64,000 nucleotides of DNA from an uncultured Shewanella sp. (GTDB lineage Bacteria > Pseudomonadota > Gammaproteobacteria > Enterobacterales > Shewanellaceae). Shown here piece by piece: positions 19,947-28,698 of this stretch. A model generated the notes under the pieces. That model had not been told where the DNA came from, did not search any database, and saw nothing but the letters and a program-made list of their open reading frames with translations. Every line of letters begins with the position of its first letter. The first letter of the stretch is position 1. Location: positions 1 to 64,000 of the forward strand of contig NZ_CANLZC010000004.1 in assembly GCF_947495455.1 (NCBI RefSeq), read 5' to 3'. The translations under genes were made by a program, and so were the position numbers.

Positions 19947-19985
19947 TTTTTTGCTTCCTTTTAAAATTTATAAATAGTATTAGAA

Positions 19986-22712
19986 TCAATCTTTATTTGA
20001 GTTGTGTGCTAACAACCAATGCTCCCTCAACTTAACAAAATAGTTATCCAGTTCCTCAACATCGATATTGACCGTATTTAAGGGGGCATCAATAAACACA
20101 TGGGACTCAATCTTCATCATCTCGCCAGCTTCGGTTAGAATGTTGTCACCTACCTGAATATGCTCAGCTGCGAGCCAACGCCAATCGTTAAATCGGGGCG
20201 AATAAGTTAATAATGGGTGCTCATAAGTCACTTCAAGTGAATTGTTAATTAAGTAATAATTGTCATAGCTATTGAGCATGACATGTTTAACAATAGCCGT
20301 TGATAACAGGCTGCCATCAAGATTTATTGAGCTTGCCAAGCGCCAAGATTCATCATTACGGCCCGTTGCTAATACAGGATGAGAAAAGGCGCGAATAGCA
20401 TCACCCACTTTCAGAGTTTCCATCGCGGTTTCTTGACCGTTTGCGAGCAAGACTTTAGTGCCTAATGCAAAACAACCACCTCCACCACCTCCGCCACCAG
20501 AACCACCGCCAGTGCCGCCAGAGTTTGTCGGTAATACAGATATGAGATAATCAACAAAATCAGATATTTTCATCACTCTTAAAGCCAAAGAGCCATATGC
20601 TCTAAACATTAAATTTCCGGCTTCTAGCGTTGAATGATTAAATGTTTCAGTATTTCGAGAAAAATCTTGATATTCACTAGTTAACTTTCTAAGCGCTGAA
20701 TCACCAGAACTGTTACGGATCATAATCGTACTTGGAGTTGCTCCCGAAGTAGGTGTTAAACCGCCTAATTTATAGCTATCCTGCGCCCTTGCTGTTTTTT
20801 CTAAATATTTATTTTTAAGTGAAATATTATTTTCATAAAGAGCCTTTGCGTATACATTGCCATTGATTGATCGTAATACAACGGTATTAGCGCCGTGATC
20901 AGATGATAATCCGTATCCTAAAAATTTGGAGGTGTCAGAGGCTCTCGCTGTTTTCCCTAAATATTTGTTTGTAAGTGAAACGTTATTTTCATAAAGAGTC
21001 TTTGCGTATATATTGCCATTGATTGATCGTAATACAACGGTATTAGCGCTATGATCAGATGATAATCCGTATCCTAAAAATTTGGAGGTGTCAGAGGCTC
21101 TCGCTGTTTTCCCAAGGTATTTGCCTGCTAGTGATACACCATCTTCATAAAATGAATGTGCTAATACATTCCCACTGCCATTTCTCAAAACAGCAGTATT
21201 AGCTGTTGATGAAGAGGATAACCCATAGCCCAGAAATTTTGAGGTGTCGGAGGCTCTCGCTGTCTTCGCAAGATATCGACTAGAAAGTATCTCGCCTTTT
21301 TCATAAACATTACCATTTGTCCATAAATGCAAGCCGATAGCACTTTTTGGAGTACCATTTTCACACCACACCATTTGATGGCCCCCAGCCATAGTGCCGC
21401 CAGTAAGATTATTAGTGTGCTTATAAGCTAAACCATAAAGGCTGCCAAAGTTAGCCCCATCGCTTGCAACTCTGTACCTTTCCCCCATTGACCAAATATT
21501 TTGAGTTTTAGTGCTGTCATAAACCCCGTACATTCCACCTTCTCTCGCCGACGCAACGAGTCGACCACTGAAAACCTGATTGCCGCTTGTGGATGGAATA
21601 AGCCCTGCTTTGGCCTCTGCGACCACTTGCGCTTTAGTTTTATTTTCTAACTTACTCGCGTTTGCCGCCGTGCCCGATGTAGTGAGCAAGCCAGACCGTG
21701 CTTCGGCCACTAATTGAGCGCGGGTTTTATTATCAAGCTTATTTGAGTTCGCCGCCGTTCCCGATGTTGTAAGTAACCCCGACCGCGCTTCACTAACCAC
21801 TTGCGCCTTGGCTTTGCCCTCTAACTTACTCGCGTTTGCTGCGGTGCCTGACAACGATACCGCGCCCACTTGGCTAGCCGTTGGCGGCTTGCTGGTATCA
21901 AACAAACGTTGCCAATCTGTCCACACATCATTGTATAAACCGCACACATAAGTCTCACCGCTATCATATTCTTTATATGTGTACACAACGCCCTGTGATG
22001 TTGCTTTAGTCACTTCTAACGAACCCGCACGGGTGATAGGATACCCACGCTCAAATTTTGCCGCCGCTGATGCCGTTTGATAATAAAATCCAGGTGCCAG
22101 CGGTGGAGATTTAATATTAATATCAGCTAAATAAATGGGACTCGTGATAGTGCCCTTCATGATGCTTGGCACATCGTTATTTAACACATATTGAGAATGC
22201 GGATTAGCGTGGCTTAAATGCGCGGCAAAGTCGTCACTGCGTAAAAATTCACTGTCACTGACTTGCCATGGCAGTGTTGATAAGGTGACATTTAATTCAC
22301 CCGCCACGCTCACGCCGCGCCAGACGATACTTTTCACGCTATAATTGCCCGTGACCGCACCAACGGTTTTTGTCTTGGTTTGCGAACTGGTATGAACAAT
22401 GGCAATCAAGACCTCATCACCATTGGTTTTAGTGGCCATGACGCCATAAGCATTATAGGTAAAGTCACCCACGCTATAATCCAAAACTGTACTCATGATC
22501 ACTGCATTGCCGTTGAGCTTAGAGACTCGCTCAATCGGGTGAGACGCAACAATATGGCTAGCATCAATTGTGCTATCAGGATCAATCGGTAAATCAGGGT
22601 CTAACTCTGGAATGTAGGCAAACACAAAGTGCGTGATATTTTGCACTTCATCCCCTGCAAATACGGCATTTTTATAATCAATACCTGAGTTTGTAATCAC
22701 TAATTGGCTCAT
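19986..22712 (-). CDS. Phage tail fibre with C-terminal Hint (intein-like) domain
   Basis: The 908-aa product begins with the phage tail-collar fibre N-terminal domain (residues 1-150), which joins fibres to the baseplate. A middle region has repeated SGTAANASKLE units, then four 52-residue repeats (YLGKTARASDTSKFLGYGLS). A Gly-rich linker (about 731-746) leads to a Hint domain from Cys747 to the end: CFALGTKVLL, a TYEHPL block-B histidine, and a terminal LLAHN followed by SNKD. Cys1, TxxH, and His-Asn before Ser are the residues needed for intein-type chemistry. The gene is followed on its 3' side by a small gene and overlaps the gpI gene by 4 bases. Confidence 0.85.
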   Translation of the reverse strand: MSQLVITNSGIDYKNAVFAGDEVQNITHFVFAYIPELDPDLPIDPDSTIDASHIVASHPIERVSKLNGNAVIMSTVLDYSVGDFTYNAYGVMATKTNGDEVLIAIVHTSSQTKTKTVGAVTGNYSVKSIVWRGVSVAGELNVTLSTLPWQVSDSEFLRSDDFAAHLSHANPHSQYVLNNDVPSIMKGTITSPIYLADINIKSPPLAPGFYYQTASAAAKFERGYPITRAGSLEVTKATSQGVVYTYKEYDSGETYVCGLYNDVWTDWQRLFDTSKPPTASQVGAVSLSGTAANASKLEGKAKAQVVSEARSGLLTTSGTAANSNKLDNKTRAQLVAEARSGLLTTSGTAANASKLENKTKAQVVAEAKAGLIPSTSGNQVFSGRLVASAREGGMYGVYDSTKTQNIWSMGERYRVASDGANFGSLYGLAYKHTNNLTGGTMAGGHQMVWCENGTPKSAIGLHLWTNGNVYEKGEILSSRYLAKTARASDTSKFLGYGLSSSSTANTAVLRNGSGNVLAHSFYEDGVSLAGKYLGKTARASDTSKFLGYGLSSDHSANTVVLRSINGNIYAKTLYENNVSLTNKYLGKTARASDTSKFLGYGLSSDHGANTVVLRSINGNVYAKALYENNISLKNKYLEKTARAQDSYKLGGLTPTSGATPSTIMIRNSSGDSALRKLTSEYQDFSRNTETFNHSTLEAGNLMFRAYGSLALRVMKISDFVDYLISVLPTNSGGTGGGSGGGGGGGGCFALGTKVLLANGQETAMETLKVGDAIRAFSHPVLATGRNDESWRLASSINLDGSLLSTAIVKHVMLNSYDNYYLINNSLEVTYEHPLLTYSPRFNDWRWLAAEHIQVGDNILTEAGEMMKIESHVFIDAPLNTVNIDVEELDNYFVKLREHWLLAHNSNKD
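19989..20474 (-). other. Hint domain coding segment
   Basis: These 486 bases code for the last 162 residues of the fibre. They start at the cysteine after the Gly-rich linker and end with a four-residue tail (SNKD) after the terminal His-Asn. An intact nucleophile at both junctions suggests autocleavage or splicing that would alter the fibre tip; activity is inferred. Confidence 0.8.
20803..21285. repeat. 156-bp tandem repeats in tail fibre gene
   Basis: Three to four direct repeats with a period of about 156 bases (52 codons) encode the SDTSKFLGYGLSSDHSANTVV-type units. The two central copies are nearly identical in DNA, which points to recent duplication or gene conversion. Confidence 0.85.
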
Positions 22713-23230
22713 CCAATGACCTCTTTTTCAAATTCAATCAATGCAAAACGCTCGTCGCTATTGGCTGTAGCCACTCCACTTAAAAAATAGCGGCGACAAG
22801 TGCGGCCATAGCTGGCAATAATGGCGTTAATTAATTCCTCGCGCTCAGCAAATTGGCTTTCTAGCATCAGGATTTCAATTTGATCCCAATCGAAACCTTC
22901 GACTCGTTCGTTAATATCAATAATATCGAGCCCTAAGCGAGCAAAAATGGCCTTCATGCCTGCTGGGCTGCCTGCATCTTTAGCATTGGCAAAGGCATGG
23001 ATCACTCTTTTACCATAGATTTCTATTGATTCATTTTCTAAACGTGTGATCCCCCGCTCCCACGCGAGCAAGTCTAAAATTTGAATATCACTGTCTTCAG
23101 AGTGTTGCTGAGTCAACCACCAATACAAATAGCTTTCAATATTCCGCCAAAATAGTTCTATGACTTTTGCCAACGCGTTCACATCGTTAGACTGTAGCCA
23201 GATAGGTAATTGCGAGGCTAATGGATTCAT
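22709..23230 (-). CDS. Phage tail protein I
   Basis: A 173-aa protein matching gpI of P2-like phages: LLAWERGITRLENESIEIYGKRVIHAFANAK-type pattern and a following AIFARLGLDI segment. gpI lies in the baseplate wedge, binding gpJ and the fibre. It overlaps both neighbours by 4 bases (ATGA-type), the arrangement J - I - H seen in P2. Confidence 0.85.
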   Translation of the reverse strand: MNPLASQLPIWLQSNDVNALAKVIELFWRNIESYLYWWLTQQHSEDSDIQILDLLAWERGITRLENESIEIYGKRVIHAFANAKDAGSPAGMKAIFARLGLDIIDINERVEGFDWDQIEILMLESQFAEREELINAIIASYGRTCRRYFLSGVATANSDERFALIEFEKEVIG

Positions 23231-24366
23231 GCAAATGTCACCTTGTCTGGCAATGGGAGTGACAAGGATGGCGTGATATTATTATTCGCAAATTTAATGC
23301 TTTTTATTTCAGAAAATTCATTATGTAATTCAGCTTCTAATTGACTGAAACTGAATAATTCATCTGGCTTACAGCGAGTGGGTTGGTAATCATTGTTTTG
23401 CCTAAACGCTGCGCGAATAAATTGCTCTATATCACTGCGTTTATCTTGAGTATTAATGTGTTGCAATAAACTCACTTCAATATCTATGCTTAAAAGTGGT
23501 ACAGCAAAAACCTTTAAATCATCACCGTCGCCATGATTCCCCGCTGCAATATAATCATTAATACGATCTAATAATGCTTGGCTAACTTGGCCCACATCTA
23601 AATACAAATACACATCAACGGAGCCCGGTCCACGTGGGGCGGTTTTATCAAAAACGATATTGTCAGCACTAATACCGGTATACGTTGCAATCATAGTGCG
23701 ATATAAGGAATCGACGTGATAATTGCCTAAAGTAGCGAATGCATCACGAAACCTAAGTTGATAGTTTTCATTGGTTTCAACATCTTGACCCGCTGTAATA
23801 AGCCAGTCGTCATTATTGGTAATGCTCACACCTTCGATCGGTTCGTCTAAATACACATAATAACCCCGACTCAAGTTATAATTTTTACCTGAATATTCTG
23901 CCTCCGCCACCACTTGTACTTGGCTTTCATTGACTGGAAATTCAGTATCAAATAAAGTGATTAATGTATAAACAATTCCATTAATAGGCATTGAATGAAT
24001 GCGAGTTCCCGCCGCGATGACAAGGGAACTTGTGGTATCAGCTCGGTTAAAGGTAATATGTCCTTGGGCTTTTACATCGGTTAAACGGGGTAAATTACGC
24101 GCATCGCCGTGTAAATCTAGCCATTCATCTTTTGCTAGTCTGGCAAAAGAGTTCGGCATAATTTGCGTTGCTAAGGTATTAATCAAATCTAACGCAGGCT
24201 CTGTTACCATGGCTTTTTGTAAACGCCAAAACGGGCTCATAGGCGATTTGTTATTAATCACAAAATCACTACTTTCTAAAATAGATTCCAGCTTGGCTTG
24301 TATCCCATCACTATCAGTTGGAATGCCCGCTTGCTGCATAATGCGTTTAAAATCGACTTCGTTCAT
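23227..24366 (-). CDS. Baseplate wedge protein J
   Basis: A 379-aa protein of the baseplate J family (gp47/P2 gpJ): N-terminal helical region, central PRGPGSVDVYLYLDVGQVS segment, then GDGDDLKVFAVP, all typical of the family. It forms the wedge ring around the hub. The start overlaps the gpW stop by 4 bases. Confidence 0.87.
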   Translation of the reverse strand: MNEVDFKRIMQQAGIPTDSDGIQAKLESILESSDFVINNKSPMSPFWRLQKAMVTEPALDLINTLATQIMPNSFARLAKDEWLDLHGDARNLPRLTDVKAQGHITFNRADTTSSLVIAAGTRIHSMPINGIVYTLITLFDTEFPVNESQVQVVAEAEYSGKNYNLSRGYYVYLDEPIEGVSITNNDDWLITAGQDVETNENYQLRFRDAFATLGNYHVDSLYRTMIATYTGISADNIVFDKTAPRGPGSVDVYLYLDVGQVSQALLDRINDYIAAGNHGDGDDLKVFAVPLLSIDIEVSLLQHINTQDKRSDIEQFIRAAFRQNNDYQPTRCKPDELFSFSQLEAELHNEFSEIKSIKFANNNITPSLSLPLPDKVTFA

Positions 24367-24683
24367 AAGGAACCCGCTTGCGTATTAATATGGTATTGCC
24401 TGGTATCTGCATGTATTGATAACGTATGGTCACTGTTATAAAACAACTCGATGGTGCCAGGGATTAATCGATCATCTTTTTCAACTTCAAGTTCAAGTTC
24501 AGTTAAAATGGGGGCAATCGCATTGTTGTTACGCAGCTTAATTAAACGCGTTAACATGCCGGATTCAATAATGCGGTGTTTAATGTCTTGAGCGATGACT
24601 TGCGCTTCAGTTAACTGACTTGGCTCAAACACACTATTAAAATCTAAATCGCCATCGAGAATATTTAAGTCAATGTGGATCAT
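24363..24683 (-). CDS. Baseplate protein W (gp25-like)
   Basis: A 106-aa gp25/gpW-family protein: DIKHRIIESGMLTRLI, then an EVEKDDRLIPGTIELFY pattern. Such proteins nucleate sheath polymerisation at the baseplate. It overlaps the tape-measure gene end by 4 bases and precedes J, as in P2. Confidence 0.78.
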   Translation of the reverse strand: MIHIDLNILDGDLDFNSVFEPSQLTEAQVIAQDIKHRIIESGMLTRLIKLRNNNAIAPILTELELEVEKDDRLIPGTIELFYNSDHTLSIHADTRQYHINTQAGSL

Positions 24684-27124
24684 CCCGCCAACTCCATCAT
24701 GTACTCAGCGGTTTGCTCTGGGCTATCCGATTGCAAAGTGAGATTATCGATATACACACGTTTACTGTTATCTGTGGAATTTTGATTATTGGTATTATTA
24801 CTGCTCGACAGTGATTGCAAATAGGATGAACGTTCAACACGGCGATCAACATTTTCATTGATTGTTTTAGCTGAGCTATTTGCATTATCAATTTTCTGAT
24901 TAACCTCTTGCACACTCGCTAAGCCTTGGGGGGTAAACTGCGCTGCATTTTGGTTAACTTGGGCAATACGCTCGTTAATGCTGATCACATTTGAAGTATT
25001 ACCCGATGCAATTTGTTGTGTCCGATGATTGATATTGCTAATACGATTAGTAATGTCGTGCACATTTGAAGACTCACCCGATGCGACTTGTTGCGCCCCT
25101 TGATTAGCATTGGTAATACGATTAGTAATGTCATGAACACTCGCAAGGTTTCCCGACACGATATCATTAGCACTTAAGGCGTTATTTGATGTTAAGTCTT
25201 GGGGTTGAGTGAGTGCTTGCTGAGTAGTGTTCACGCTTTTAGTGACGTTAGCATCAAGTTTTATATCATCACCCATGCCAAAGAAATCACTTACGGCACT
25301 ACTGGCCCAGCTTATTAACTCAATTAAGTGAGTAACAACTTGAATGAGCGCTGCAATAGGGTTGAAAAATGCAAAAATATTACCTAATACTTGACCGAAC
25401 AGCGCCCCTCCTTGCACAGCACTCGCAAGTGCTTCTTCACTGGCATTAACTGGACTTAATAAGCTGGCAAACCAAGAAAATAATTCACCGACCTTGCTAG
25501 CCACCCAAGAGAATAGCTCACCAACAGATGATAACGCGCTGCCCAAGGCACTAAAAATAGCAATAACAGGGGCAAAACCTTGCTTAAACCCATCCCAAAA
25601 CCCCGATATAAAAGCTGATATCGGCTGCCAATAATGAGAAATCACCCCCGCGAATGCAATAACGGCCATTGCAAGCCAAGTAATAGGATTAGACAATAAC
25701 GCATATGTAAAGGCCCACGCACTAGCCGTTGCTGAAATAAACATCGCTTTAAGTGCAGCTAACACCCCCCCGCTCCAGATGACCTGATATTGCCAATGAA
25801 GTAAGGCTCGACGGCCCCAGTTAATGGCCATAGTGGCTTTATTCATCACAATGGCATAGGCTTGAGTGACACCACTTAGGCCAACCAAACCGTAACGTGA
25901 TAACCCCGAAATAATATTAAATGCCCCCATGGCCAGCATTGCACCTACAATAGCTAACGATAAAGTCACCGCTACTCCTGTAAGCATAGGGAATTGCTCA
26001 CTGAGGAGCCGAGCACCGTTTAGCATCATCGCCAATACATCCACCACGGGTTCTATGATGGGCAACACAGCTTGACCTAATGTAGTCGCAAGGGCATTAA
26101 ATCCGCCGCTTAAACGCTCCCATGCAGATGTTTGCGCATCGGCCATATCAATGGCCGTTTGCATACCTGTTTGTTGATTTAACTCATGAATATTATTCTT
26201 TAATTGATCAACTTGCGGCAATAGCAATTTAATTAATGCTGTAGCTTCATCACTGCCAAAGGCTTTTTTAAGGGCGTCCGATTTAGCCACAGTATCTATA
26301 TTGCCAAACTTTTGCGTTAAGCGATCTAACACTTGCGGCATAGGTAAGAGCTTGCCTGTGGTATCAGTAAGTTGTATACCTAATGCTTTTTGAGCATTAC
26401 CCACCCCCGATAAAAAGGCTTTATATTTAGTGCCTGCTTCACTGCCCGACATGGTAGCTTGCAGCTGCCCGAGTACCGCCATGGATTCAGCCATTTTAAT
26501 ACCATGACTTTGCGCATCCGCACCAAGGCTAGCAAAAGCGCCTGACATCTCAGTACCATTGGTTTTAAACATGCGAACAGCACTGGCAGTTTGACCGGCT
26601 AATTGCTCAACCCAGTCACTTTTTCCCATTGCCCTGGCATTTTCTTGATAAATGCCATACATTGTTCCAAGATAATTAGTAGCAGTACTGGCACTTGCTT
26701 TGGTGCCTTTAGCCATCACAGCCGAAGCATTAGTAAACGCGCTTAACTCTTTGCCTGTTAGTCCTGCAATGGATGATTGAATATCATAAGATGCGCTAAT
26801 GACATCTGCAGCATTACCACCATATTTAGCGGTAAAGTTAATAGCGGTATTATTAAGTTGTTGTAATGATGAGTCCGCCACACCCAATGATGCCACCTCA
26901 CCTAACGCCTGATTAGCGGCAATGGCTGGATTAAGGGAGCCAACCAGCATCATGGCACCGCCTGCGGCACCCACAAAACCTTGCATCATAGTTTGTTGAG
27001 CGCTGGCGGTTCGCTGACTCAATTGATTAATACGATTCATGATCTGATTAACAGGGCCCGTGGCTCTATCAACAACACCGATTGTGTACATGAGTCGTTC
27101 TAATCGACTTAATCCACTCATCAT
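24680..27124 (-). CDS. Phage tail tape-measure protein
   Basis: The 814-aa product has the TP901-type tape-measure N-terminus (FVGAAGGAMMLVGSL; then a conserved region with GTKASASTATNYLGTMYG), central hydrophobic segments (about residues 365-410 and 470-500), and a C-terminus with four copies of a 26-27-residue unit (VHDITNRI...QQ.ASG). It sets tail length and forms the DNA ejection path. Its ATG overlaps the stop of the frameshifted chaperone product (TAATG). Confidence 0.92.
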   Translation of the reverse strand: MMSGLSRLERLMYTIGVVDRATGPVNQIMNRINQLSQRTASAQQTMMQGFVGAAGGAMMLVGSLNPAIAANQALGEVASLGVADSSLQQLNNTAINFTAKYGGNAADVISASYDIQSSIAGLTGKELSAFTNASAVMAKGTKASASTATNYLGTMYGIYQENARAMGKSDWVEQLAGQTASAVRMFKTNGTEMSGAFASLGADAQSHGIKMAESMAVLGQLQATMSGSEAGTKYKAFLSGVGNAQKALGIQLTDTTGKLLPMPQVLDRLTQKFGNIDTVAKSDALKKAFGSDEATALIKLLLPQVDQLKNNIHELNQQTGMQTAIDMADAQTSAWERLSGGFNALATTLGQAVLPIIEPVVDVLAMMLNGARLLSEQFPMLTGVAVTLSLAIVGAMLAMGAFNIISGLSRYGLVGLSGVTQAYAIVMNKATMAINWGRRALLHWQYQVIWSGGVLAALKAMFISATASAWAFTYALLSNPITWLAMAVIAFAGVISHYWQPISAFISGFWDGFKQGFAPVIAIFSALGSALSSVGELFSWVASKVGELFSWFASLLSPVNASEEALASAVQGGALFGQVLGNIFAFFNPIAALIQVVTHLIELISWASSAVSDFFGMGDDIKLDANVTKSVNTTQQALTQPQDLTSNNALSANDIVSGNLASVHDITNRITNANQGAQQVASGESSNVHDITNRISNINHRTQQIASGNTSNVISINERIAQVNQNAAQFTPQGLASVQEVNQKIDNANSSAKTINENVDRRVERSSYLQSLSSSNNTNNQNSTDNSKRVYIDNLTLQSDSPEQTAEYMMELAG

Positions 27125-27581
27125 TAATCCTCACCTGATAATGCTCGACAAATGCCGTTATTCACGGCGAGAGTTTGTTGGTTTTGATAATCGTTTTCTA
27201 AAAATAATGCGGTGGCTAAGCTGTCTTCGGTAATATCATGATGGGGAAGCCACTTAGCCTGATAAGCAAGCAATTGATCTACTCTGCTCCGAGCGATATC
27301 TCTTGCTCGCTGCTCGATTTTTTTACTGTGATATTAAACTCAGGCTGATACTCTTCGACAACCGATGCCACTAAATGCATAGATGCACCAGGTAAGGTTA
27401 AAAACTCTTTCAAGCTTTTTCGGTGTTCTTCTTTCACCACTGACAGTAAAAAATTAGTGGCTGGCTGCACTTTATTCTGATGGTTATTGGTATTGATATA
27501 CTTGTTGTACGACGTGATATCCACATCAAAACTAAATTCATTGTCGTCAACTTCTAATGTAATGGTTTGCTCTAACGCCAT
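27124..27581 (-). CDS. Tail assembly chaperone, -1 frameshift fusion product (gpE+E'-like)
   Basis: The long product joins the first 88 residues of the 100-aa chaperone to 64 residues in the -1 frame, through A AAA AAA at 27318-27324. The extension (IEQRARDIARSRVDQLL at its start, ending LSGED) stays open to a stop at 27124-27126, which overlaps the tape-measure ATG. Dual products in a fixed ratio from such a slippery site are well known between the tube and tape-measure genes of P2, lambda and others. The extension resembles the small DUF6890-type protein often found here. Confidence 0.8.
27279..27581 (-). CDS. Tail assembly chaperone (short product, gpE-like)
   Basis: A 100-aa protein of the putative phage tail assembly chaperone family (YNKYINTNNHQNKVQPATNF, then PGASMHLVASVVEEYQPEFNITVKK). 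It is expected to coat the tape measure during tail assembly. It ends 12 residues after the slippery site. The longer frameshifted form is annotated separately. Confidence 0.85.
   Translation of the reverse strand: MALEQTITLEVDDNEFSFDVDITSYNKYINTNNHQNKVQPATNFLLSVVKEEHRKSLKEFLTLPGASMHLVASVVEEYQPEFNITVKKSSSEQEISLGAE
27318..27324 (-). promoter_or_regulatory. -1 ribosomal frameshift slippery site A AAA AAA
   Basis: On the minus strand the codons GTA AAA AAA TCG place seven A in the canonical X XXY YYZ register. Slipping back one base puts ATC GAG next, opening the 64-codon extension. The position, between chaperone and tape measure, is the expected one. Confidence 0.8.
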
Positions 27582-27616
27582 AATGGTTCTCTCTGTATTA
27601 ATGAATAAAATAGGTT

Positions 27617-28237
27617 TTAAGCGACTTCTTTTATTTGAAGATCTACTTGTTCAAGTAAGGTGTAACTAAAATGAGGGCCATATGTTTGGGCAGATTCTCG
27701 GCACAGAGTCATAAACTCATCAAAGTCATTTGGATTAGCGAAGACCTGACAACCCGCGCTCCATTTATCCACCCTTTTTGACTCATGCTGTGCACTGGCT
27801 CGATGACAATTAATGCCAAAATAGCCGATTTGTAATTGAGCGTTATCGGTACTGGTATCAAGCACACTATTCTTATTGTTATCACGTAAAACAGTCATAG
27901 GACCACGTTGCACTAATGCAGCATACTGCCCTCTGTGATACCCCAAACGCCAACAACTTTTGTACTGCATAGGTACAAGCACGGCTGTACCATCAACGTG
28001 ACAAGGGCGTTTTCTAAAATAAAGCCCCGCATCTGTAGTCGCTTTATATTGCTTTAATTGCCACTTACTTTTTTGTTGATACAAAACACAAATCATGTCA
28101 TTAAAAGTATTGGCGCGATAATCACTACTGCGAACACCAATGATGTTAAGGTTTAATTCACCTTTAAACACACAATGTTGTTTACGCTTCATCACGCTTA
28201 AAAGTACATCAATTGAAATGGGGGGTATTTTTGCCAT
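27617..28237 (-). CDS. L,D-transpeptidase-like phage protein, candidate endolysin
   Basis: A 206-aa protein without signal peptide. The segment GINCHRAS (His145) followed by KWSAGCQVF (Ser160, Cys163) resembles the His and S-x-GC catalytic motif of YkuD-type L,D-transpeptidases, although the rest differs. It is the only peptidoglycan-active candidate in the prophage: no lysozyme, amidase or spanin gene is recognisable. It could be the lysin or a tail-borne cell-wall enzyme; it lies inside the tail operon between tube and chaperone genes, which favours neither strongly. Confidence 0.5.
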   Translation of the reverse strand: MAKIPPISIDVLLSVMKRKQHCVFKGELNLNIIGVRSSDYRANTFNDMICVLYQQKSKWQLKQYKATTDAGLYFRKRPCHVDGTAVLVPMQYKSCWRLGYHRGQYAALVQRGPMTVLRDNNKNSVLDTSTDNAQLQIGYFGINCHRASAQHESKRVDKWSAGCQVFANPNDFDEFMTLCRESAQTYGPHFSYTLLEQVDLQIKEVA

Positions 28238-28689
28238 TAGAGATCCCTGACTTCATCTTCAGTTAAATACGGAATGCCGTTTATTTTGACAAAATCAGAG
28301 CTGGTCACAAGCCCTTTTATGGTTGTGACATCTTCTTCGCCCCCTTCCGCCTTAAAGCTCAACACATCATCAAGCTGAGGTAATACGCCAAAGGCCTCGA
28401 CATTCTTTTTACCCGCATCCACTTCGGCTAGAAAACTAATATCGAACGGCTCTATGCCTTTCCAGCTCCCAGCCGACGCTGCTTGCTCTTGCACTAACAA
28501 AAAATTTTCGTGATCTAGCTTTATGGTCACTTCAGCATCGACTGGACCATCAACAAAACCTTTAGTAATTCCGCGCACTTTTTTCGCTTTACGACCATCG
28601 GTTATTTTTACGGACGCTTCGATAACATGAACCATTTTGTCACCGATGAAACAATCAAAATCTTTACCACCTAGCGCTTTTACTGTCAT
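28237..28689 (-). CDS. Phage tail tube protein (gpFII-like)
   Basis: A 150-aa protein directly downstream of the sheath gene. Its beta-rich sequence (KVRGITKGFVDGPVDAEVTI, then GVLPQLDDVLSFKAEGG) fits contractile tail tubes. It would polymerise into the inner tail tube. The stop overlaps the start of the lysin-candidate gene by one base. Confidence 0.8.
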   Translation of the reverse strand: MTVKALGGKDFDCFIGDKMVHVIEASVKITDGRKAKKVRGITKGFVDGPVDAEVTIKLDHENFLLVQEQAASAGSWKGIEPFDISFLAEVDAGKKNVEAFGVLPQLDDVLSFKAEGGEEDVTTIKGLVTSSDFVKINGIPYLTEDEVRDL

Positions 28690-28698
28690 GATTAACTC

